Source of the DNA: Lachnospiraceae bacterium
GTDB taxonomy: Bacteria > Bacillota > Clostridia > Lachnospirales > Lachnospiraceae
Assembly (NCBI GenBank): GCA_021203305.1
Contig: JAJQBK010000026.1
Location: forward strand, 1-64,000
Direction: 5' to 3'
Length of the DNA: 64,000 bases
Made by a program: the position numbers and the translations under genes
Part shown: positions 24,968-33,932 of the stretch, in pieces
Layout of the letters: every line of letters begins with the position of its first letter
Numbering within the stretch: the stretch's first letter is position 1
Notes under the pieces: model-generated
The model's input: the letters and a program-made list of their open reading frames with translations, nothing else
Databases searched by the model: none
Told to the model about the DNA's origin: nothing

Positions 24968-26560
24968 ATGGTAAACAAAATAAAATCCTTTTTTGGCGAT
25001 GGCACGAAGTATGCATTCCCAATATTATTCCTGTATTTACTGTTATATTTCATATTACTTGCATCCTCCAACAGTTGTGCCATCACAAAAGCTTTCTGGA
25101 TTTTTCTGGGTCTGATCAGTTTGGGATTTTCCATTCTGATTCTCTCAGCGGCCAAAAAAATCGGATCGTTAAAGCTCAAAAGCCTGTCGTATCTGATTGA
25201 CAAAACCTCTTATCTCCAAATAATCTGCGTCTTTTTGATCAGTCTTATAGTTTTCTTGTTTTATTTTTCAGGGTCATTCACGGAAATGGCAGAAGGCAGC
25301 GACGTTTACGTTCAATATTCTCAGGCAATCGGTCAAACGCCTTACAGCAACTGGCACCCGGTTTTGCATACACTTCTGTTTTTCACACTTCCTCTGAAGG
25401 TAATTGAGCAATACAGCTTTATTGTTATTTTACAGCTGGTATATTTTTGTCTGGCTTTCACTTATCTGATATTTGTACTGCGTATCAATGGCGCTCCAAG
25501 GTTGTTTTTGGCTTGTCTTTGTATTTATATATGGCTCAACCCATTCCTGGCGCCTTACATGATGAGCCCCTTAAAAGATATAGCAATGATGATTTTTGCT
25601 ATTCTTCTGCTGGCGTATTATATTCAGATCATTTGCTCCAAAGCTGCGTGGCTGCAAAAGAAGCGGAATCTGCTCCTTTTTTCCCTGGTTTCCGTCGCCT
25701 GCGGCTTCATGCGTCACAACGCGGTTCTCTTTGTGGCGCCTCTGGTGTTAATCGTCCTGTTTTACGCCGCAAAAGACAAAAAAATCAGATTTTCACTCGT
25801 TGCCACAATATTGATTACTGTCTTTCTGGTAAAAGGAATCTACCTCTGCCTTAATGTAGAAAGTCCTTCCCAACGGAAGGTGGAGACTATCGGGCTTCCC
25901 TTAACAATATGGTGCAACGTAATGCAAACCTATCCATCTTCACTGCCCACAGAAACGCAGCTTGCTCTTTACGATCTGATTCCGGAGGAGTTCTATGACT
26001 CATTTTACCTGAGCGCCGGTTTTAATTCTATCAAATGGAACGAGGGAATGAACCTTGATAAAATTGACGCCCTGTCCTATGCGGAAGTTTTAAAATATAC
26101 GTACCAGTGTTTCCGATATGATCCGAAAGGCTCTCTGGAGGCTTTAGCCTCCCTGACAAGCTTTGTATGGAAAATGGACATCAGCGACAGTGTTTACAAT
26201 CCTCTCTCAGATACAAACGAAGCTGTTTTTCCTGCAGCGGCCACCTTTGTCAGGCAATTAGCAACTCTGTTTGGAACAGGTTTCTGGGGAAGTCTGTTCG
26301 GCTCCTATGGACTGGAATTATTCCTTATGCTGATTACAGGTGTCATTCTATTGGTGCAAAATCGGATGTCCATACTGCATGTCCTTCCGTTTTTTTGTTA
26401 TGATTTTGGCACCATGTTGCTTCTTACAGGAAGAGACTACAGGTTTTTCCTGTTTAATATTCCATTGTGGCTGCCGGTTCTCTTTTTGATGCTTCGAGAC
26501 GATGCAATGTTTCACGAAATTTTTCTGGCAGAAAAAACAAAAAGACACCAAGAGCGATAA
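24968..26560 (+). CDS. DUF6020-like polytopic membrane protein
   Basis: 530 residues with around eleven to thirteen membrane helices. The first conserved block after the N-terminal helices reads EGSDVYVQYSQAIG, then YSNWHPVLHTLLF, an acidic plus W-H-P loop such as GT-C glycosyltransferases place on the outer face; MSPLKDIAMM and a late GRDYRFFLFNIPLWLPVL are shared with the next gene. It resembles DUF6020 proteins. The true start is the ATG at 24968 (AAAGGAG, 5-6 bases), 11 bases after mtnN. Glycosyl transfer to a cell-surface polymer is inference from fold and gtrA nearby, not demonstrated. Confidence 0.72.
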   Translation: MVNKIKSFFGDGTKYAFPILFLYLLLYFILLASSNSCAITKAFWIFLGLISLGFSILILSAAKKIGSLKLKSLSYLIDKTSYLQIICVFLISLIVFLFYFSGSFTEMAEGSDVYVQYSQAIGQTPYSNWHPVLHTLLFFTLPLKVIEQYSFIVILQLVYFCLAFTYLIFVLRINGAPRLFLACLCIYIWLNPFLAPYMMSPLKDIAMMIFAILLLAYYIQIICSKAAWLQKKRNLLLFSLVSVACGFMRHNAVLFVAPLVLIVLFYAAKDKKIRFSLVATILITVFLVKGIYLCLNVESPSQRKVETIGLPLTIWCNVMQTYPSSLPTETQLALYDLIPEEFYDSFYLSAGFNSIKWNEGMNLDKIDALSYAEVLKYTYQCFRYDPKGSLEALASLTSFVWKMDISDSVYNPLSDTNEAVFPAAATFVRQLATLFGTGFWGSLFGSYGLELFLMLITGVILLVQNRMSILHVLPFFCYDFGTMLLLTGRDYRFFLFNIPLWLPVLFLMLRDDAMFHEIFLAEKTKRHQER

Positions 26561-26591
26561 AAACACCTCAATAATAGGAGATAATAAAATT

Positions 26592-28191
26592 ATGCCAGCA
26601 CTCCAAAAAACTCATTGGTCGATAACGCAAGTACTGAGTCTCCTGATACTGTCCCTGTACATCTGGGCTCTTTTCCTGTTTTCTGATTTTGCCGGTCTAT
26701 GTAAAATCACCCTCCCATTTGGAGTGTTCCTTGGGATTCTCAGCGTCCTTATATCGTACCTTCTGCTTTATTCCCTGAGAAAGCTTGCGAATATCAGGTT
26801 TGCCTCCTTCCATGAATCTCTGTGTAAAAACCAATGGCTGACAATTGGAAGCATATTTCTCATCACCCTCTTTTTTTTATATGATCTATTTTGCCGGCCA
26901 GTTTCCGGGAGGTCTTGGTGAGGATGTTATGAACCAGTATTCACAGGCTGTAGGAGATACTGCTTACAATAACTGGCATCCCGTTCTCCACACTCTACTT
27001 TTTTATACACTTCCCCTAAAGCTCATTAACCATTTTGGCTTCATTGTATTTTTGCAGCTGCTTTATTTCTGTTTGGCATTTACTTATCTGATTTTGGTTA
27101 TGTACCAGACTGGATGCCCCAAGGTTCTTTTGATAGTCAGCTACATATATGTATGGCTCAACCCCTACCTGATTACCTGTATGATGACACCTATGAAAGA
27201 TATTGCTATGCTGATTTTTTCAGTTTTACTTATCGCATACTACATCCGGATCATCTGCTCCAAAGGTGCCTGGCTGAGAAAGAAGCGAAATCTCATTCTT
27301 TTCACTTTAGCGTCAGTTTTGTGCCTGTATATGAGATACAATGCCTTGTTTTTTGTTGCTCCAATTATCGCCATGGCTCTGTTTTATGCTGTTAAAGATA
27401 AAAAAATCCGTCTCCACGCTATAATGCTGCTGCTTATATTTTTTGCCTCTGTGAGAGTTCTTTATTTTTGCCTTGATGTAGAGCAGCCAACTCAGAGAAC
27501 TGTGGAAGCCATCGGATTGCCTGTATCCATCTGGTGCAACGTAATGAAGGAAACTCCTGATGTTCTTCCCACCGAGGCTCAGGACTTTATGTACAGTATC
27601 GCTTCTCAGGAAACATATGATTCTTTTTATGTCGGCACCGGATTCAATTCTGTAAAATGGGCTGGCATGGATCTTGATCTGCTTGACACCATTTCCTGGT
27701 CTGATGTTCTGAAATACACTTTCCAGTGTTTCCGTTGCGCTCCTCGCCAATCTCTGGAGGCTGTGGCCAGATTGACAGATTTTGTATGGGGGATTGAGAT
27801 GAAAGATGAGCCTTTTACCATATTTGTTGCGGAAAACCAATGGGGAATTTCCTCCAATTCATCGCCCAAAGCCGCCCTTTTCGTTTTACAGATAGAAACC
27901 ATTTTTACCTATAGTCCTCTGGACATATTATTTGGCTCCTACGGGCTTGGGCTGCTTGTACTACTGGTAATCGCTCTCGTCCTCTTTGCAGGGAATCGAA
28001 TGTCAGCGTTTCACATTCTTCCTTTATTTATCTACGATTTTGGCACTATGCTTCTTCTCAGCGGACGAGATTCCCGGTTCTTTTTATTCAATCTCCCCCT
28101 GTGGCTGCCCATGATATTCCTGCTGATCAGAGATGAGACACCATTTACCAATTCTTCCAAACGTTCTCCGGTGGAATGTATTGAAGAATAA
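26592..28191 (+). pseudogene. second DUF6020-like membrane protein, frameshifted in a T8 run
   Basis: A tandem paralog of the preceding gene, split into two frames. The first part begins at ATG 26592 (AGGAG 11 bases upstream) and runs to a TGA at about 26919; the rest continues in another frame to 28191. The switch lies at a run of eight T residues (about 26871-26878). Seven or ten T residues would join ITLFF to YMIYFAGQFPGG in one protein matching the paralog. The second part has VMNQYSQAVGD, NNWHPVLHTLLF and GRDSRFFLFNLPLWLP. The rest is undamaged, so the break is recent, phase-variable or a sequence error. Confidence 0.8.
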
Positions 28192-28207
28192 TCCTTTTAT
28201 CACAAAA

Positions 28208-28244
28208 GCGGCCGGATACAATAACGTTTCCGGCCGCCTTTTTC
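28208..28244. terminator. bidirectional terminator between DUF6020 gene and gtrA
   Basis: GCGGCCGGA (28208-28216) and TCCGGCCGC (28229-28237), a 9-bp GC-rich stem, with T-runs on both sides. Confidence 0.9.
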
Positions 28245-28676
28245 TTACTTTTTCTTTTTAAATACCAGCATCTTGCTGAAAATATAATTGGCGATGGTTA
28301 CGAATACCGCCGTAATAAAGGTGCCGATATACAGATTTAATCCCACGGCGGTAAATATCTGCATCATCACAATATCCATTACCATGGTAGACAGGCGGGA
28401 GGCCACGAAGCCGGAGGCCTCCTTAAATATCTGCGGATTTTTGCTTTTGAATACAAATTTACGGTTCATAGGGTAGGCAAAAACCACACCCGCGGTCCAA
28501 TTCACCAGGCTTAGGATAAAGTTTTGCAGGCTTGTGGGGTAAGCTGTGCCGCCGAAGGCAATCAGATTAAACAGAAATTTGGTGCCCCAGGCTACAATGG
28601 TGGTCATGACGCCTACGATCAGGTAAACGATAATTTCCTCATGCTGTTTATAAAGTTCCTTACATTTTTGTATCAT
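28245..28676 (-). CDS. GtrA family membrane protein
   Basis: 143 residues with four membrane helices. The family pattern is clear: YLIVGVMTTIVAWGTKFLF at the start, LVNWTAGVVFAYPMNRKFVF in the middle (conserved N-R-x-x-VF), and a basic C-terminus ending in FKKKK. GtrA-type proteins are thought to flip or carry polyprenyl-phosphate-linked sugars. It is convergent with two DUF6020-like proteins, which may be the transferases that use such donors; the link is inferred from proximity. Confidence 0.88.
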   Translation of the reverse strand: MIQKCKELYKQHEEIIVYLIVGVMTTIVAWGTKFLFNLIAFGGTAYPTSLQNFILSLVNWTAGVVFAYPMNRKFVFKSKNPQIFKEASGFVASRLSTMVMDIVMMQIFTAVGLNLYIGTFITAVFVTIANYIFSKMLVFKKKK

Positions 28677-28725
28677 TGAATATCATCCTTATATTGATTT
28701 GCTGCATTTTCCGCGAATTTCTTAT

Positions 28726-28752
28726 CCTATCATGAACTACGTTCATGATAGG
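28726..28752. repeat. perfect 12-bp inverted repeat with 3-base loop
   Basis: CCTATCATGAAC, TAC, GTTCATGATAGG. It lies between the 2-hydroxyacid dehydrogenase and gtrA and has no U-tract on either side, so it is not an obvious terminator. It may be an operator or a mobile palindrome. Confidence 0.6.
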
Positions 28753-28833
28753 CATTCACCGCTCGCCGCGAGTAAGCATCCCCGAAAAGCGTCCCTTGTG
28801 TGAGTTCCCTCGGGTTCACGTGCCCTCATTACC

Positions 28834-29793
28834 TCACAGATTTACCACATTCCTCATCTGTCCGTTCTGATATGCCTGAATATTGGCCCGCACCTCGTTT
28901 ACGCAGCGGATGCGTGCCTCCACGCTGGCCCAGGCCAGGTGCGGCGTGATGAAAAGCTTCTGAGAATCCATGATAGTCCCCAGAGGATTGTCGGCGGTAA
29001 TGGGTTCTTTTTCCAGCACATCCAGCCCCGCCGCCGCAATGGTTCCTTCTGTCAGCGCCTGATACAGATCTTTGTTGTTGACCACCGGGCCGCGGGCCAC
29101 GTTGATCAGAACCGCTGTCTTTTTCATTTTGCGCAGCGCGTCCAGATCGATCAGATCTCTGGTGATCGGGCTCAGCGGACAGTGCAGGGACAGAAAGTCG
29201 CTCTCTTTCAGGAGAGTGTCAAAATCTACCCTTTCATACTCCGTGACCGTGCTTTTCCCGGTGACAGAATAAAAGATGACCCGGCAGCCAAAGGCTTTGG
29301 CAATCTGCGCCACCTTACGGCCAATGTTGCCCATTCCTACAATTCCCCAGGTCTTGCCGTCCAGCTCCCCGAAAGGAACATCAAAATTGGAAAATCGCTG
29401 CTGAGCGCCGTAGGCCCCGCTCTTGACATAATTGTCATAATAGGGCAGCTTTTCGTACAGATACAGCGCCAGGGCGAAGGTATGCTGCGCCACCATCGCC
29501 GTGGAATAATTGACCACGTTGGCGACCCGGATGCCGCGCTGTCTGCAATATTCGATATCCACGTTATCATAGCCGGTAGCCAGCTCACAGATCAGCTTTA
29601 CGTTCGGCGCGTCCTTCAGGGTTGCCTCGTTCAGGGGCGACTTATTGGCCACAATCACCTCCGCGTCCGGAATTCTCTCCCGAACCTCCTCGGGCGTCAC
29701 GGTATTCCAGTAATAGGTCGTTTCTCCTAGGTCATCAAACCTGACGTCAATGTCAGTTCCTGCGCTGTTGCGCTCCAATACTACAATTTTCAT
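28834..29793 (-). CDS. D-isomer-specific 2-hydroxyacid dehydrogenase
   Basis: 319 residues. It has the NAD-binding motif GIVGMGNIGRKVAQIAKAFG near residues 146-165, the substrate Arg in INVARGPVVNN, the acidic partner in DVLEKEP and the catalytic His in FITPHLAWAS. It reduces a 2-oxoacid such as hydroxypyruvate or glyoxylate; the closest family groups are glycerate dehydrogenases. The ATG at 29793 has AAGGA about six bases upstream and starts MKIVVLE; the ATG at 29811 is not supported by a ribosome site. Substrate not determinable. Confidence 0.9.
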   Translation of the reverse strand: MKIVVLERNSAGTDIDVRFDDLGETTYYWNTVTPEEVRERIPDAEVIVANKSPLNEATLKDAPNVKLICELATGYDNVDIEYCRQRGIRVANVVNYSTAMVAQHTFALALYLYEKLPYYDNYVKSGAYGAQQRFSNFDVPFGELDGKTWGIVGMGNIGRKVAQIAKAFGCRVIFYSVTGKSTVTEYERVDFDTLLKESDFLSLHCPLSPITRDLIDLDALRKMKKTAVLINVARGPVVNNKDLYQALTEGTIAAAGLDVLEKEPITADNPLGTIMDSQKLFITPHLAWASVEARIRCVNEVRANIQAYQNGQMRNVVNL

Positions 29794-29832
29794 CGGTTTT
29801 CCTTCTTTCATCTATCCAGTTTTTTAATTCCC

Positions 29833-29861
29833 ATTTTACCGGGCTGTTCCTTTTCTGTCAA
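29833..29861 (-). promoter_or_regulatory. promoter of the 2-hydroxyacid dehydrogenase
   Basis: Minus strand TTGACA (29861-29856), 17 bp, TAAAAT (29838-29833), about 40 bases before the ATG. Confidence 0.75.
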
Positions 29862-29913
29862 TCAGCTCAGAGGTTTGCCTGGCATAAGCCATGTCCATAC
29901 GCTCATTCTGCGC

Positions 29914-31941
29914 CTATAGTTTCACCACAGCCACACCATATGCCGACAATGTCAGGTTCCCGTCAACTGTTTTATCTGTCAGTAAATCCCGGCCATGCAC
30001 CCCGGTCACCGTCACTTCCTCCGTACCGTGGTTCAGATAAAAGGCATAGCTTCCCTCCTCGCCGGTGCGCAGATGGTATTCCACCCCTTCCGGCAGCTCA
30101 CGGCAGGGAATGCCGGCATCCCTCGCCATCTGTAAAAACAGCGGCTTCATCTGCTCCGCGCTGGTTCTGGCCGCGATATAATAAGCCTTTCCCTCTCCAT
30201 ATTGATGGCATGTCAGCGCCGGTTTATCCTGGTAATAATCACTCTCATAAACTGCCAGCACCTTAGCGCCCTTTAAATTCAGCACCTCCGCATAGTCCCT
30301 GACCTCCCAGGTCGTGCCGTCCTCAAACACCATCCCGTTTCTGTCAGAAGGATACAAAGTATCAATCTCCTCGCTCTCCACTCCGAACAACTCCTGCAGA
30401 CCATCCCCCGGAAAACCACCCAGGAAGCATAACTGATTGTCATCCACATAGCCCGTAAAATAGGTCGTCAGGAGCTGGCCGCCACGGGCCACAAAATCCT
30501 TCAGATTCTGAGCCGCTTTGGGCTCCAGCAGGTAAAGCATGGGAGCCACTGCTACATCATAGCGGGACAGATCGCTGTCGGAAGCCACAATGTCCATCTC
30601 TATCCCCAGTTTCTCAAATGCCGTCCAGATGTCGATACAGGTTTTATCGTATTTTTTGGTGGGCCTGCCCAGCGCCATCACATCATCGATGGCCCAGCGG
30701 TTATCCCAGTCCACAAGCAGTGCCGCGCGGGCTTTCACCAGGCTTCCGGCCACCTGGCTGATTTTCTCCAGAAGCTGGCCAACCTCGGCTACTTCCTTAA
30801 ACACTCTCGTCTCATCCGTACCCTTATGCCCCACCACGGCGCCATGAAACTGCTCATACGAGCCCCGGCTCTGCCGCCACTGAAAATACTGCACCGTATC
30901 AGAACCGTTGGCCACTGCCTGCAGACAGGCCAGCTTATGGACGCCGGGGCGCTTCATCTTATTATACTCATGCCAGTTGGGCAGTCCGGGGGCACTCTCC
31001 ATCAGCATGAAGGGACGGTCCGGCTTCATGGACCGCATCAGAGCATGGTTGAACGCGTTGTGATACATAGTATCCTGAAAGCTTTCCCGGTCATTGTGAA
31101 ACATGGGATAGCTGTCCCAGGAAACGGCGTCCAGCCCGGGCGCCATCTTCCGGTAATCCAGCAGATAAAAGAAATCCATAAAATTGGTGGTCACCGGTAT
31201 GTCCGGCGTCACCTCCTTCAGCGTGTGCACCTCATCCATCATGAAATCGTTCATATTCCAGGTAGTAAAACGCTTCCACTCCAGATTTAAGCCCATCACG
31301 CTGGTCTCTCCATTGGCAAAGGGCGGATCAATCTGCTCAAAGCTGTTATAGGTATGGCTCCAGAAGGCTGCCCACCAGGCGTGATTCAGCTTATCAATAT
31401 CATGGTCAAATTTATCAGAAAGGTACTGACGGAATCTGGCCGCGCACAGCGGACAAAAACACATGCCCCCCAGCTCATTGGAAATATGATACATAATCAA
31501 ACCCGGATGCTGTCCGAAATTCTCCGCCAGCTTTCTGTCGATAATCCTGACCCTCTCCCTGTATTTCGGAGAGCTCATGCAATGATTATGCCGCACTCCG
31601 TGAAGTCTTCTCAGTCCCTTATGATCCACCCGCAGAGCCTCCGGATATTCCTCGTCAATCCAGGCAGGCTTAGCACCGCTGGGAGTGGCCAGAATCGTAT
31701 AGATTCCGTTCTCATAGAGATGATCCATAATCTCCTTCATCCATTCAAAATGAAACTCATCCCTTCTGGGCTCCAGGCTGCTCCAGGCAAACACGCCCAG
31801 AGTCACGCAGTTAACCCCCGCCTCTTTCATCAGACGGATGTCCTCTTTTAAAATATCCGGCCGGTCCAGCCACTGATCCGGGTTATAATCGCCGCCATGT
31901 ACAAATTTTCCTACCCTGGGGAATAAAATATTTTTTTCCAT
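29914..31941 (-). CDS. GH42 beta-galactosidase
   Basis: 675 residues, usual GH42 length. The TIM-barrel domain has acid/base Glu156 in YHISNELGG and the nucleophile Glu315 in MLMESAPGLPNW. The zinc-cluster cysteines typical of many GH42 enzymes are present (Cys121, Cys161, Cys163, Cys166). A trimerisation domain and a small C-terminal beta-domain follow. No signal peptide, so it acts on imported galactosides, galacto-oligosaccharides or arabinogalactan fragments. It has its own promoter at 32051. No dedicated transporter is adjacent. Confidence 0.95.
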   Translation of the reverse strand: MEKNILFPRVGKFVHGGDYNPDQWLDRPDILKEDIRLMKEAGVNCVTLGVFAWSSLEPRRDEFHFEWMKEIMDHLYENGIYTILATPSGAKPAWIDEEYPEALRVDHKGLRRLHGVRHNHCMSSPKYRERVRIIDRKLAENFGQHPGLIMYHISNELGGMCFCPLCAARFRQYLSDKFDHDIDKLNHAWWAAFWSHTYNSFEQIDPPFANGETSVMGLNLEWKRFTTWNMNDFMMDEVHTLKEVTPDIPVTTNFMDFFYLLDYRKMAPGLDAVSWDSYPMFHNDRESFQDTMYHNAFNHALMRSMKPDRPFMLMESAPGLPNWHEYNKMKRPGVHKLACLQAVANGSDTVQYFQWRQSRGSYEQFHGAVVGHKGTDETRVFKEVAEVGQLLEKISQVAGSLVKARAALLVDWDNRWAIDDVMALGRPTKKYDKTCIDIWTAFEKLGIEMDIVASDSDLSRYDVAVAPMLYLLEPKAAQNLKDFVARGGQLLTTYFTGYVDDNQLCFLGGFPGDGLQELFGVESEEIDTLYPSDRNGMVFEDGTTWEVRDYAEVLNLKGAKVLAVYESDYYQDKPALTCHQYGEGKAYYIAARTSAEQMKPLFLQMARDAGIPCRELPEGVEYHLRTGEEGSYAFYLNHGTEEVTVTGVHGRDLLTDKTVDGNLTLSAYGVAVVKL

Positions 31942-32050
31942 GTATTCGTTCCTTTGCCAGTATGTTTATATTTGCATTCAAAGTGGTTTCGCGGCCGCTT
32001 CCCCACGATTCTGAGGTATGCAGTCAGGGCATGGCCGCCACACATTGTCT

Positions 32051-32079
32051 AATGTAATTTATGCTTCTATTTTTGTCAA
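32051..32079 (-). promoter_or_regulatory. promoter of the GH42 gene
   Basis: Minus strand TTGACA (32079-32074), 17 bp, TACATT (32056-32051), about 110 bases before the start codon. Confidence 0.7.
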
Positions 32080-32120
32080 TGAAATTATTGTACAGAGCCG
32101 TCCAAAACCTTCCGACTTTT

Positions 32121-32167
32121 CCAAAAAAACAGGTAAGGTACTCTGTATCCAGACTCCTTACCTGTTT
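32121..32167 (-). terminator. terminator downstream of pgi
   Basis: On the minus strand AACAGGTAAGG (32166-32156) pairs with CCTTACCTGTT (32138-32128), followed by T residues. 11-bp perfect stem with a 17-base loop. It lies about 180 bases after the pgi stop and just before the GH42 promoter. Confidence 0.85.
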
Positions 32168-32251
32168 ATTCATAATAAATTTTCAGAGCATTACAGCCAG
32201 CTGTGCAGGCGTTCTGCCACAGGCATATCTTCACACTAAGCCCGAAAAGAC

Positions 32252-32352
32252 CTCGCTGCGCCGCAGACGTCCCCCGGGAAGTGTTCAGTCATCACTAACC
32301 TCGCTCACTTCGTTCGCTCGCTGCGCCGAATGCGTCGCTCAGGAAGTGTTCA
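32252..32352 (-). repeat. duplicated 36-base unit at the end of pgi
   Basis: Two copies, 32252-32287 and 32317-32352. Each contains CTCGCTGCGCCG and ends in GGAAGTGTTCA on the plus strand, with a more variable middle. The second copy includes the pgi stop codon. Between them is a CGCTCACTTCGTTCGCTCG stretch. Together with the terminator and GH42 promoter this fills the 408-base gap 31942-32349. Confidence 0.65.
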
Positions 32353-33699
32353 CAGCCTCTTGAGCAGCTCTTCCCTCTGTGCCTCATATCCCGGCTTGCC
32401 CAACAGCGCGAACATGTTCTTCTTGTAGGACTCCACGCCAGGCTGATTGAAGGGGTTGACCCCCAGCATATAGCCGCTGACGCCGCAGGCAAACTCAAAG
32501 AAGTAGAACAGCTCGCCCAGGCAGAAAGCGCTGACCTCAGGCACCTTAACCACAAAGTTGGGAACCTGACCATCGGTATGAGCCAGAATGGTGCCGTTCA
32601 TAGCGGACTTATTGACGAAGTCCACAGTCTTTCCGGCCAGATAATTCAGACCGTCCAGATCCACCTCTTCCTCTTCCAGCGTGATCTCCTCGCGGCTCTT
32701 CTCGATTTCGATCACTGTCTCAAACATAATCCTGCTGCCGTCCTGGATGAACTGGCCCATGGAGTGCAGGTCGGTGGTCAGGTCTACGCTGGCCGGGAAA
32801 ATACCTCTCTGGTCCTTGCCCTCGGACTCGCCGAAGAGCTGCTTCCACCACTCGGATACATAGTGGACGCTGGGCTCATAGTTGGCCAGGATCTCCACCT
32901 TCTTGCCCTTTCTGTAGAGCACATTGCGCAGTGCCGCGTACTGTACCGCGTCGTTCTCCTCGAAGGGAGCCTCAATGGCGCGGGTTCTGGCGCTGGCGGC
33001 GCCCGCCATCAGCTCATCGATATCCACGCCGCTGACCGCGATGGGAAGCAAGCCTACTGCTGTCAGAACCGAGAAACGGCCACCCACATCATCCGGAACC
33101 ACGAAGCTCTCATAGCCCTCCGCGTTAGCCAGATTTTTCAAAGATCCGCGGGCCTTGTCGGTGGTGGCATAAATCCTCTTGTTGGCTTCCTCTCTGCCGT
33201 ATTTCTCAATCAGCTTCTTTTTAAATACCCGGAAAGCGATGGCCGGCTCGGTGGTGGTGCCGGACTTGGAAATCATATTAATAGAAAAATCCCTGTCCCC
33301 GATCACCTGATTCAGATGGGCGATATAGGTGGAGCTGATGGAATTGCCCACAAAATAAATCTCCGGTGCCTTGCGGACGGACTTGTCGACGCAGTTGGCG
33401 AAGCTGTGACCCAAAAATTCTACTGCCGCTCTCGCTCCCAGGTAGGAACCGCCGATACCGATTACCAAAAGCACCTCGGAATCAGACTGAATTTTCTCAG
33501 CCGCTTTCTTGATCCTGGCAAACTCTTCCTTGCCATAATCCACCGGAAGGTCAATCCAGCCCAAAAAGTCGTTGCCCGCGCCCTCTTTGGATAAAAGCAA
33601 CTTCTTTGCCGCCTCCGCCTGGCCCTTGATATTCTCTACCTCGTGGTCGGCGATAAAGGGAGCGGCCTTGCCGTAGTCAAACGTAACCTTACTTCCCAT
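32350..33699 (-). CDS. pgi: glucose-6-phosphate isomerase
   Basis: 449 residues, the short form usual in Firmicutes. It interconverts glucose-6-phosphate and fructose-6-phosphate in glycolysis. [13 protein letters not shown] (sugar-phosphate site), [25 protein letters not shown] and [15 protein letters not shown] with the catalytic Glu are all present, as is the C-terminal [12 protein letters not shown] block with the catalytic Lys. It is monocistronic, with a promoter at 33853 and a terminator at 32121. Confidence 0.97.
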   Translation of the reverse strand: MGSKVTFDYGKAAPFIADHEVENIKGQAEAAKKLLLSKEGAGNDFLGWIDLPVDYGKEEFARIKKAAEKIQSDSEVLLVIGIGGSYLGARAAVEFLGHSFANCVDKSVRKAPEIYFVGNSISSTYIAHLNQVIGDRDFSINMISKSGTTTEPAIAFRVFKKKLIEKYGREEANKRIYATTDKARGSLKNLANAEGYESFVVPDDVGGRFSVLTAVGLLPIAVSGVDIDELMAGAASARTRAIEAPFEENDAVQYAALRNVLYRKGKKVEILANYEPSVHYVSEWWKQLFGESEGKDQRGIFPASVDLTTDLHSMGQFIQDGSRIMFETVIEIEKSREEITLEEEEVDLDGLNYLAGKTVDFVNKSAMNGTILAHTDGQVPNFVVKVPEVSAFCLGELFYFFEFACGVSGYMLGVNPFNQPGVESYKKNMFALLGKPGYEAQREELLKRL

Positions 33700-33852
33700 A
33701 ACTCATATCCTCTCTGTCATTTTATTTCAGGCGATACAGGGAATTTTCCCGATATCCTGATGCAAATCTGCCGCCGTATCCGCTGTATTTGTGAATAAGG
33801 CCGCGAACACGCGGCCATTTCTTCATAACACCCCGGCTCTGGCGCCAAATTC

Positions 33853-33881
33853 AGTGTAGCAAAAAAGGCCGGTAAAAGCAA
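33853..33881 (-). promoter_or_regulatory. possible promoter of pgi
   Basis: Minus strand TTGCTT (33881-33876), 17 bp, TACACT (33858-33853). Both boxes deviate by two bases from consensus. Confidence 0.45.
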
Positions 33882-33932
33882 TCTTTTCTTAATCCCGGTT
33901 CTGAATATTCTCCCACTACTCTTATCTACGGC

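Noticed and set aside
32578-33594. A 338-codon open frame antisense to pgi
   Set aside because: It mirrors a highly conserved glycolytic gene and shows no domain or ribosome site.
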